A stretch of DNA of 11,475 nt from Xanthobacteraceae bacterium (GTDB lineage: Bacteria; Pseudomonadota; Alphaproteobacteria; Rhizobiales; Xanthobacteraceae): the NCBI GenBank assembly GCA_030043285.1, contig JASHXZ010000472.1, positions 1 to 11,475 on the forward strand, read 5' to 3'. Of the stretch, positions 6,301 through 11,475 are shown one piece after another. Every line of letters begins with the position of its first letter. Positions within the stretch are counted from its first letter, which is position 1. A program made the translations under genes and the position numbers. The notes beneath the pieces are model-generated. The model was not told the DNA's origin, searched no databases, and saw only the letters and a list, made by a program, of their open reading frames with translations.

Positions 6301-7182
6301 GGTCCAACGCGCAGCGAGAAAGTCGATGAACGTCCTGGTCTTTACCGAGAGATACCTGCTGTGCGGATAGACCGCGTGCACCGGCGTCTCTGCGGTCGCG
6401 TATTCGGACAAGACTCGGATCAGGCGGCCGGCCTGCAAGTCCTCTTCGACGATGAAGTCGGGCGCCAGCACCACGCCGGCGTCCTTGATTGCCAGCGAGC
6501 GAAGCGTGTCGCCGTTGTTGGCGAGGAACCGCCCGGTCACCCGCACGACGTGTTCCCGGCGATCCCGATCGACGAAGTGCCACGCGCTTTGGCGCATGGC
6601 GTAAGTATAGACCAGGCAATTGTGCTTGGTGAGATCGCTTGGTGTTTGCGGGACTCCGTTGGCCTGCAAATAGGCCGGCGACGCGACGACGGCATGCGCG
6701 ATTGAACCTAGCTTCCGCGACATCAGGCTCGAATCGGCAAGCTGACCGGCGCGGATGGCGACGTCGAAACCTTCCTCGAGCAGATCGACGTAATGATCAT
6801 TGAGATTCAAATCGACCGAAACTTCGGGATAGGCAGCGAGGTAATCGGCGACTGTCGGAGTGATGTGACGGAAGCTGAATGACACCGGTGCGGTCACGCG
6901 CAGCACGCCGCGTGGCGCAGCTTGCTGGTCGCCGGCGGCGCGCTCGGCGTCGTCCACTTCGGACAAAATACGCAGGCAACGCTCGTAATAATTCTGTCCG
7001 ACTTCGGTGGCGTTGACGCGGCGCGTCGTGCGGTTAAGGAGCCGCACGCCGAGCCGCTCTTCGAGCGTCTGCACGTGCTTGCTGACCATGGCGGGCGACA
7101 TGCCAAAATGGCGCGCCGCCGCCGCAAAGCTGGCGGTGTCGACGACCTTGGCGAAAACGGCCATTCCGGTGAAACGGTCCAA
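6220..7182 (-). CDS. LysR-family transcriptional regulator (CrgA-like subgroup)
   Basis: The 320-residue DNA-binding protein has the LysR layout. The N-terminal winged helix-turn-helix (about 3-60) has the recognition region ASFAAAARHFGMSPAMVSKH (17-36) and the RLLNRTTRR wing (47-55). After a linker, an effector-binding domain of type 2 periplasmic-binding fold runs about 92-290. The start is TTG at 7182: this gives the conserved family beginning MDRFTGMAVFAKVV and is preceded by GGGGTAG. The next ATG is residue 7, which would clip the first helix. The C-terminal extension after about residue 292 is poorly structured in appearance and lies within the duplicated DNA at 5988-6300. Its neighbours do not reveal a target; it could act on its own promoter or on the secreted-protein genes on either side. 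Confidence 0.93.
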   Translation of the reverse strand: MDRFTGMAVFAKVVDTASFAAAARHFGMSPAMVSKHVQTLEERLGVRLLNRTTRRVNATEVGQNYYERCLRILSEVDDAERAAGDQQAAPRGVLRVTAPVSFSFRHITPTVADYLAAYPEVSVDLNLNDHYVDLLEEGFDVAIRAGQLADSSLMSRKLGSIAHAVVASPAYLQANGVPQTPSDLTKHNCLVYTYAMRQSAWHFVDRDRREHVVRVTGRFLANNGDTLRSLAIKDAGVVLAPDFIVEEDLQAGRLIRVLSEYATAETPVHAVYPHSRYLSVKTRTFIDFLAARWTRSPQLKGNGANGKSDGRTTLSLNAAS

Positions 7183-7461
7183 GCGCTACCCCACACGCTG
7201 AAAATCAGCGCAATCAGTCCTCTCCCTGATCGGCAGCGCTTCGACCCGGCGCGGTTACAGTTCCAGGTATGAACGGTGCCCCGTGAAGTGAGGCGCGCGC
7301 ACATCATGGCAGCATTGCGCAGCAAGCATGGGGCCGCAGCTAGCCGGGCCTGAATACGAGCTGGATTGGTGGAAACAGGCTTGGCGATGTCAAAATCGCC
7401 CGTCGAAACCGTTTGCGTCATGCTCTGTCGTGAGCATCGGCAGAAAGATGCCGCGCAAAGT
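7183..7461. other. Intergenic region upstream of the LysR gene
   Basis: No gene is recognisable on either strand. On the minus strand an exact TTGACA (7388-7393) is followed after 17 bases by ACCAAT (7365-7370), a possible but weak promoter for the LysR gene with a leader near 180 bases. A small hairpin, CGGCA / TGCCG (7438-7453), lies just beyond the stop of the secreted-protein gene ending at 7462. It is too short and lacks a T-run to be called a terminator. Confidence 0.35.
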
Positions 7462-7950
7462 TCAAGGGGTAAAGGAGCGTCCGGCCGACCCGGAAGCCGA
7501 TGGTACGCTGGCGCTCGACGCCGCCGGTCTCAGCGGCAAGGATAACGCCGCGTCGCCGCGCCGTTCCGCCACCCAGGTGCCTTCGCAGGCGCCGCTCGAT
7601 CCATGGCCTTTCCATGTGCCGGTGCCGGTTTCTCCGCTGAGACGGCCGGAAGCGGCAGCCCATGCGTCGCCTGAGCGCACCGACACGCTCACCGTACCGT
7701 CACGGCTGACTTGGCCCTTCACCTGAATGTCTTTGTCGTTTCCGTTTACGACCGCGCCATTCGCTATTTGCAGGCGATAGCGGGCGGTTGGGTCGCACTC
7801 CCCGACGCGCGTCGTGATCACCACGCTCCAATTGCCGTCATAAGGCGAGCCGGCGAAAGCCGGACTGGTGAAACCGGCGCCGGCCAGCGCCAGAGCGGAC
7901 GCCAGCACGCCCGCCCGCGACCGCGAGCTTGATACGAGGATACCGAACAT
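7462..7950 (-). CDS. Conserved secreted protein of unknown function
   Basis: The start is the ATG at 7950-7948, preceded by AGGAG eight bases upstream; frames starting further upstream would add a non-secretory N-terminus. The product has 162 residues. A basic n-region (SSSRSR), a hydrophobic core (14-27) and a signal peptidase site Ala-Phe-Ala before Gly34 indicate export. The mature domain (about 37-130) opens with YDGNWSVVITT and alternates short strands with turns. It contains GxVxxDGTVSVSV and ASGRLSGETGTGTW-type segments and ends in GTWVAERRG, a pattern suggesting a small beta-sandwich or barrel. Cys52 and Cys122 could form a disulfide. The tail (132-162) is Ser/Ala/Pro-rich and probably disordered. 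Similar YDGxW...GTWxAER secreted proteins are common in Hyphomicrobiales but have no established role. Confidence 0.82.
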   Translation of the reverse strand: MFGILVSSSRSRAGVLASALALAGAGFTSPAFAGSPYDGNWSVVITTRVGECDPTARYRLQIANGAVVNGNDKDIQVKGQVSRDGTVSVSVRSGDAWAAASGRLSGETGTGTWKGHGSSGACEGTWVAERRGDAALSLPLRPAASSASVPSASGSAGRSFTP

Positions 7951-7997
7951 CGCGGTGACTCCTGATCCAATGGATTGTTGTTCGTCGACCGATCCTC

Positions 7998-8032
7998 GAC
8001 CGTACGCCTCGCCCCGGCTGGTTGACCGTACG
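7998..8032. repeat. Repeated GACCGTACG motif upstream of the secreted-protein gene
   Basis: GACCGTACG occurs at 7998-8006 and again at 8024-8032, a 26-base period (about 2.5 helical turns). A partial copy GACCGATCC is at 7987-7995. They lie 48-82 bases before the ATG at 7950, where an activator or alternative sigma factor would bind. The rest of the 7951-8199 gap shows no gene. Confidence 0.35.
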
Positions 8033-8199
8033 TTGCGCCTGCCCGTTCCGCAAGTTTGATTCTCAAGGCACGCGGCCGAATTTCGGTCCATCACGCGACG
8101 AGCAATTGAGCGCCAAAAATTTGCTCAACAGAGCTTAACTCGCACCATCAGTTTCACCTTCGCAATCCGGGTTTCTTATAATCGCGCATTCAAAGCAAA

Positions 8200-8223
8200 A
8201 GCGGCACCCCAAGGGGTGCCGCT
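8200..8223 (-). terminator. Rho-independent terminator of the iorAB-like operon
   Basis: AGCGGCACCCC (8200-8210) and GGGGTGCCGCT (8213-8223) are perfect 11-bp arms around AA. Read on the minus strand the hairpin begins 30 bases after the stop of the molybdopterin subunit and is followed at once by TTTTGCTTTG. This is the classic GC stem plus T-tract arrangement. Confidence 0.88.
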
Positions 8224-8252
8224 CCGCAGCGTGTGAACGATCGGAAGGCCGC

Positions 8253-10559
8253 TTAAGCCTTGATCGCCGCCTTGACGGCTTCCGCCGTGATTGGCAGCGA
8301 GCGCACGCGGGCGCCGACGGCATTGTAGATGGCGTTGGCTACCGCCGGAGCGATGACCGTCACCGCCGGTTCGCCGCAGCCGACCGCCGGCTCGCCGTTG
8401 CCGATGATGCTGACGTCAATCTCCGGGATCTGACTCATGCGCATCGGCGTGTAGGTGTCGAAGTTGTACTGCTCGAGGTGACCGTCCTTCATCGAGCCCT
8501 TCTCGAGCATGGCGAGCGACGCGCCCCAGAAGATGGAGCCCTCGATCTGGGCGCGCACGCCATCCGGATTGACGATGGTGCCGACGTCCATGGCGACGGT
8601 GACTTTCTTGAGCGTCACCTCGCCCGTGGCCCGATCGACCTTCACATGGGCGACGCAGGCCGTCCATGTGGGGCTGGAGCGTTCCTGCGAGCTGACGCAG
8701 GCGACGCCCATGCCCTCATCCGGACCGAGCTTGATCGCGCCGTAGCCGGATCGCCCCACCGCCGCGCGCAGCGCGTTGGCAAGGCGCTTCGCCCCGCCGA
8801 CGTTCTGCGGCTTGTCGCCGCCGGCATTGGCGCCGACGCCGTCGAGGAGCCGCAGCCGCATCGCCACCGGATCTTCTCCGGAGGCGTGGGCGATCTCGTC
8901 CATGGTGCTTTCGACCGCCCAGAAGGTCCACGCCGGTGCTACCGAGCGCAGCTGGCCGGAGGGCGTCGCGCTCTGCGCCAGCTTGTTCTCGAAATTGCGC
9001 ACCGTGTGGTCGGCGATCGTGTACCAGTAGTCAGCCCCGTTGACGGTAAAGCCGTCATGCCTGCCCTTGTTGTCGACGGAGGGGACCAGGAAGGCGGGAA
9101 TGCCCCATTTCGCGGTCGGCCAGGCGCCGATCACGTCGTGCTCCATGGCGATGGCCTTGCCATCAGCGTCAAGCCCGACCTTGACCTTCTGGTAGGTCAG
9201 GGGCCGGGTGAAATCCATCTGCATGTCGTCTTCGCGGGCATAGATCAGCTTCACCGGCTTGCCGACCGCCTTGGCGGCGGCGACTGCCGGAATGACCATG
9301 TCCGATTCCAGCCGGCGGCCGAAGCCGCCGCCCAGGAAGTGCTGATGGATCAGGATATTCTTGGGGTCGGTGCCGGCAATCGCAGCCGCAATGCCCGTGG
9401 TGCGGGTATTGAACTGGTTGCCGGTATAAATGTGCCAGACGCCGTCCTTCTCCAACGCCAGCGTATTCATCGGCTCCATGGGCGCATGGATGTTGATGCT
9501 GGTCAGATATTCGACGTCGATGACCTTCGCGGCCTTTTGCATGGCTGCCGCCGAGTCCCCGTTTTTGACGAACAGAAACCCTTCGGTGCCCTCCTTCTGC
9601 AGCCGACGCGACTCCGCGATGATCGACTCGTCGGAGACGTTGGCGTTGGGACCTTTGTCCCAATCGACCTTCAACGCCGCCGCCGCCTTCTTGGCGGCCT
9701 CGTAGCTGGTCGCGACCGCGACCACCCAGCCGGTTGTCGTCGCAGTCTTATCGTCGACCACGACGGCTTTGACAAAGCCGGGCACCTGCTTGGCGGCGCT
9801 GTCGTCGACTGACGTCACCTTGGCGCCGTAACGGATCGGCGGCAAAGCGAGCTTGCCGTACAGCATGCCGGGCACGAAGGAGTCGATGCCGTATTTGCAG
9901 GTGCCGTTGGTCTTCGACGGGATGTCGAGCTGCGGCAGCGAGTAGCCGATCTTGGTGTACTGATCGGCAGTCTTGAGCTTGATCGCCTTGAGTTCGTCAG
10001 GCGTCCAGGTCTTGTCGGCTTTTCCGCCCGCTGCGATCTGGGCGAAGCTAAGGCTCTTCTTCGACTTGGCATGATGGACGCGCGAGTCGCGCGCGACCAA
10101 TTCGCCCTCGGGAACGCCGAGCATCGCGGCCGCAGCCTGGATGAGCGCGATGCGCCCGGCCGCTCCGGCACGGCACATCGTGTCGAAGTTCATGCCGGTC
10201 GACCAGCTGCCGCCGGTGATCTGCGCGCCGAGGATCGGATCGTTGTACTTCGGGTCGTTCGAGGCGAGGACGACAGACATGTCCTTCCAGGACGCCTCAA
10301 GCTCCTCGGCGACGAGCTGCGCCATGGTGCTCGCGATGTGCTGGCCCATGTCGGCCTTGCCGACGGTCACGACCACCTTGCCGTCATGATCGATCGAATA
10401 CCAGGCGGTCGGCTCGAAGTTGGCAGCGGGTGCCGCCAAGGCGTCCTTGATCTGCGGGAACGCGACATAGCCGAACACGAGGCCGGTCGCAGCCGTCCCG
10501 ACCAGGAAGCCACGCCGGTTGAGGTTCGCCACGGCGTCAAATTTTTGATGCTTCGTCAT
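8253..10559 (-). CDS. iorB: Molybdopterin-binding large subunit, isoquinoline 1-oxidoreductase beta-like (xanthine dehydrogenase family)
   Basis: The 768-residue catalytic subunit of a molybdenum hydroxylase adds water-derived oxygen to an N-heterocycle or oxidises an aldehyde. A twin-arginine signal NRRGFLVG (14-21) followed by a hydrophobic stretch (about 20-35) predicts Tat export of the folded complex. The IorB family is typified by this fused N-terminal signal. HAPMEP (358-363) and GGGFGRR (410-416) are molybdopterin-cytosine-dinucleotide-contacting motifs. GCGEP (727-731) supplies the active-site glutamate (Glu730), equivalent to the essential Glu of xanthine oxidase. Length fits IorB (about 750-780). 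GGGAG precedes the ATG, which lies three bases after the stop of the iron-sulfur subunit, so the two are translationally coupled. The true substrate is unknown; aldehyde oxidation is common for this branch, so the symbol denotes family resemblance. Confidence 0.9.
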   Translation of the reverse strand: MTKHQKFDAVANLNRRGFLVGTAATGLVFGYVAFPQIKDALAAPAANFEPTAWYSIDHDGKVVVTVGKADMGQHIASTMAQLVAEELEASWKDMSVVLASNDPKYNDPILGAQITGGSWSTGMNFDTMCRAGAAGRIALIQAAAAMLGVPEGELVARDSRVHHAKSKKSLSFAQIAAGGKADKTWTPDELKAIKLKTADQYTKIGYSLPQLDIPSKTNGTCKYGIDSFVPGMLYGKLALPPIRYGAKVTSVDDSAAKQVPGFVKAVVVDDKTATTTGWVVAVATSYEAAKKAAAALKVDWDKGPNANVSDESIIAESRRLQKEGTEGFLFVKNGDSAAAMQKAAKVIDVEYLTSINIHAPMEPMNTLALEKDGVWHIYTGNQFNTRTTGIAAAIAGTDPKNILIHQHFLGGGFGRRLESDMVIPAVAAAKAVGKPVKLIYAREDDMQMDFTRPLTYQKVKVGLDADGKAIAMEHDVIGAWPTAKWGIPAFLVPSVDNKGRHDGFTVNGADYWYTIADHTVRNFENKLAQSATPSGQLRSVAPAWTFWAVESTMDEIAHASGEDPVAMRLRLLDGVGANAGGDKPQNVGGAKRLANALRAAVGRSGYGAIKLGPDEGMGVACVSSQERSSPTWTACVAHVKVDRATGEVTLKKVTVAMDVGTIVNPDGVRAQIEGSIFWGASLAMLEKGSMKDGHLEQYNFDTYTPMRMSQIPEIDVSIIGNGEPAVGCGEPAVTVIAPAVANAIYNAVGARVRSLPITAEAVKAAIKA

Positions 10560-10562
10560 GGC

Positions 10563-11024
10563 TTACACTCCCCGGATGTCGGCAGCCGCGCGCAGAATGG
10601 CGCGCTGGATCCGCGCATAGGTCATGCAGCGGCAGAGATTGCCGTTCATGTGCGCGACGACTTCGGCCTTGGTCGGATCGGAGTTCTTGGCGAGCAGCGA
10701 CGCGGCCTGCATGATCTGCCCGGACTGGCAGTAGCCGCATTGCGGAACCTGCTCGGCGATCCAGGCGCGCTGCAGCGGGTGCTCGCCCTTGGGATCGAGG
10801 CCTTCGATGGTGACGATCTTCTTGCCGGCCGCTTGGGAAACCGCGGTCTGGCAAGAGCGCACCGCTTCGCCGTTGAGGTGCACGGTGCAGGCGCCGCACA
10901 GGCCCGCGCCGCAACCGAATTTCGTCCCGGTCATCTGCAAGTGCTCGCGGATGACCCACAGAAGGGGCGTGTCATTCGGCACATTCACCGAATGATCGTG
11001 CCCATTGATGTTTAAGGTGGTCAT
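10563..11024 (-). CDS. iorA: [2Fe-2S] small subunit, isoquinoline 1-oxidoreductase alpha-like
   Basis: The 153-residue electron-transfer subunit pairs with the molybdopterin subunit encoded next. The N-terminal plant-type ferredoxin cluster is ligated by Cys38, Cys43, Cys46 and Cys58 ([16 protein letters not shown], then SC). The C-terminal helical domain binds the second [2Fe-2S] centre through Cys96, Cys99, Cys131 and Cys133 (QCGYCQSGQ and CRCMTY). All eight ligands are present. The ATG at 11024 is chosen because GGAGG lies 5-9 bases upstream and it begins the ferredoxin fold directly (MTTLNINGH). An upstream in-frame start at 11225 would add 67 Arg/Ala-rich residues. It has no signal peptide, so it is presumably carried out with the Tat-bearing large subunit. 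No FAD subunit is adjacent, as expected for the Ior type. Confidence 0.93.
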   Translation of the reverse strand: MTTLNINGHDHSVNVPNDTPLLWVIREHLQMTGTKFGCGAGLCGACTVHLNGEAVRSCQTAVSQAAGKKIVTIEGLDPKGEHPLQRAWIAEQVPQCGYCQSGQIMQAASLLAKNSDPTKAEVVAHMNGNLCRCMTYARIQRAILRAAADIRGV

Positions 11025-11144
11025 ATTTCCTCCGCTGGCGGATTCTTGCGCCACGGAGTGCCGCCCGTCAGCCCCGTGGGCTCGCCGGATGTCCGGCGCT
11101 CGGCGGCGTGCCCGGCCACATGCGGGGCCGCCTGGACCAAGCTT

Positions 11145-11159
11145 TATTGCAGTGCAATA
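11145..11159. promoter_or_regulatory. 15-bp perfect palindrome, candidate operator of iorAB-like operon
   Basis: TATTGCA and TGCAATA flank a single G, a perfect 7+7 dyad in a GC-rich context. It lies 121-135 bases upstream of the iron-sulfur subunit ATG and just downstream of the candidate promoter. The symmetry suits a homodimeric regulator such as a TetR, GntR or LysR protein. No local regulator is shown to bind it. Confidence 0.4.
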
Positions 11160-11197
11160 CGGATGCCTTACGAATGCGGCATCGCCGACAAATGCCG

Positions 11198-11225
11198 ATG
11201 CTATCAACGCGCGAGTTCTAGGCAA
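11198..11225 (-). promoter_or_regulatory. Weak candidate promoter for the iorAB-like operon
   Basis: On the minus strand TTGCCT (11220-11225) is followed after 16 bases by TAGCAT (11198-11203). Both hexamers match only in part and the spacing is one base short. The downstream palindrome at 11145-11159 would then lie in the early transcribed region. Confidence 0.25.
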
Positions 11226-11250
11226 GAGAAATTCTTATTCTAAAAAGTGA

Positions 11251-11267
11251 CATCGCCGTGAGCGATG
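11251..11267 (-). terminator. Possible intrinsic terminator for the gene at the right edge
   Basis: CATCGC (11251-11256) and GCGATG (11262-11267) form a 6-bp stem around a 5-base loop. On the minus strand the stem is followed by TCAC and then five T residues. It lies about 150 bases after the stop at 11417-11419 and before the iorAB-like promoter, a suitable place to end the upstream transcript. The stem is short. Confidence 0.35.
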
Positions 11268-11418
11268 CCCAACAATGCCATCGGAAATAAGGTTGGGCCG
11301 GTCAAGAGCGTCATTTTCGACTCTGCGCAGCCGCATCCGCTCAACCACCGAAAGCGACCGGAAAGCTGACAGGAGTGTCCGCCAGCCAGGCTTATGGCCG
11401 GCTCAGATCGTGCGCTTC

Positions 11419-11475
11419 AGCCCGCGTGTTGTTTCAGAAAGCTCAAGGTCTTTTCGTTGAACCCGACCACGTTTT
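11419..11475 (-). CDS. C-terminal end of an unidentified protein, possibly an alpha/beta hydrolase (runs off right edge)
   Basis: Entering from the right edge on the minus strand, one frame reads NVVGFNEKTLSFLKQHAG and stops at TGA (11417-11419, just included in the gene's end). An ending of the form F-N-x-x-T-L-x-F-L-x-x-H is common at the C-termini of alpha/beta hydrolases and dienelactone-hydrolase-like proteins, where a last amphipathic helix packs on the fold. Only about 18 codons are visible, so family assignment is weak. The gene would be codirectional with the iorAB-like operon but separated from it by nearly 400 bases and a possible terminator. Confidence 0.35.

Larger units (their letters stand above)
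11025..11418. other. Intergenic region upstream of the iorAB-like operon
   Basis: This 394-base gap precedes the iron-sulfur subunit gene. It contains no recognisable gene on either strand. It holds the palindrome at 11145-11159, a candidate -35/-10 pair at 11198-11225, overlapping GGCAT / ATGCC hairpins (11177-11197), and a small terminator-like hairpin at 11251-11267. Each stronger element is listed separately. Confidence 0.5.

Noticed and set aside
8025..8049. GGAAC-N16-CGGT on the minus strand, resembling an EcfG general stress sigma promoter
   Set aside because: The -10 element differs from the CGTT consensus and overlaps the GACCGTACG repeat; evidence is too thin to call.
8177..8182. 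Exact TATAAT on the plus strand
   Set aside because: No convincing -35 at proper spacing, and a plus transcript would run straight into the terminator hairpin and antisense to iorB.
8478..9812. 444-codon plus-strand open frame opposite the molybdopterin subunit
   Set aside because: The opposite strand encodes an intact IorB-like protein with all motifs; this frame has no recognisable domain or ribosome site.
1..11475. CRISPR array, tRNA/rRNA genes, insertion sequences, phage or toxin-antitoxin genes
   Set aside because: No regularly spaced identical repeats with unique spacers, no tRNA or rRNA signatures, and no transposase, integrase or toxin-like protein were seen.

Overview
The window reads as a high-GC alphaproteobacterial chromosome segment, most likely Hyphomicrobiales of the Bradyrhizobium / Rhodopseudomonas / Pseudolabrys type. 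The grounds are codon use, several small secreted proteins with Ala-rich signal peptides, an aromatic/alicyclic-acid style CoA ligase, and a Tat-exported IorAB-type molybdoenzyme. The genus is inferred from style, not from a search.

Layout, left to right. (1) Positions 1-174 (minus) hold the first 58 codons of a YeeE/YedE-type sulfur transporter that runs off the left edge, with a plausible promoter at 246-274. (2) Positions 501-845 (minus) encode a 114-residue secreted protein with APG-x-x-YDYA repeats and a Cys-Pro-Pro-Lys-Cys tail. (3) An FAD/NADPH flavin monooxygenase (1197-2315, minus) is transcribed divergently from an acyl-CoA ligase (2544-4235) and a thiolase (4338-5510), both plus. 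The ligase-thiolase pair resembles the start of a fatty/dicarboxylic acid beta-oxidation (pim-like) operon. (4) A second small secreted protein (5673-5891, minus), paralogous to the first, converges on the thiolase. A strong hairpin at 5604-5637 separates them. (5) A LysR regulator (6220-7182, minus, TTG start) ends in a tandemly duplicated block (5988-6300). (6) Positions 7462-7950 (minus) encode a 162-residue secreted protein of unknown function. (7) A two-gene operon, iorA-like 2Fe-2S subunit (10563-11024) then iorB-like molybdopterin subunit (8253-10559), is read leftward and closed by a textbook terminator at 8200-8223. (8) The right edge carries the last 18 codons of a minus-strand gene, possibly an alpha/beta hydrolase.

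How the genes may work together: the ligase activates a carboxylic acid and the thiolase cleaves the beta-ketoacyl-CoA. The monooxygenase beside them could oxygenate a substrate upstream of CoA activation, which is inference from divergence only. IorAB is a separate Tat-dependent oxidoreductase that hydroxylates an N-heterocycle or oxidises an aldehyde. The LysR protein's target is not evident.

No clearly novel defence, mobile or CRISPR system is visible, and there are no rRNA, tRNA or IS genes. The most unusual items are the paralogous small secreted proteins with conserved leaders, the tandem duplication at the 3' end of the LysR gene, the 25-bp duplication over the thiolase stop codon, and several perfect inverted repeats in intergenic regions.
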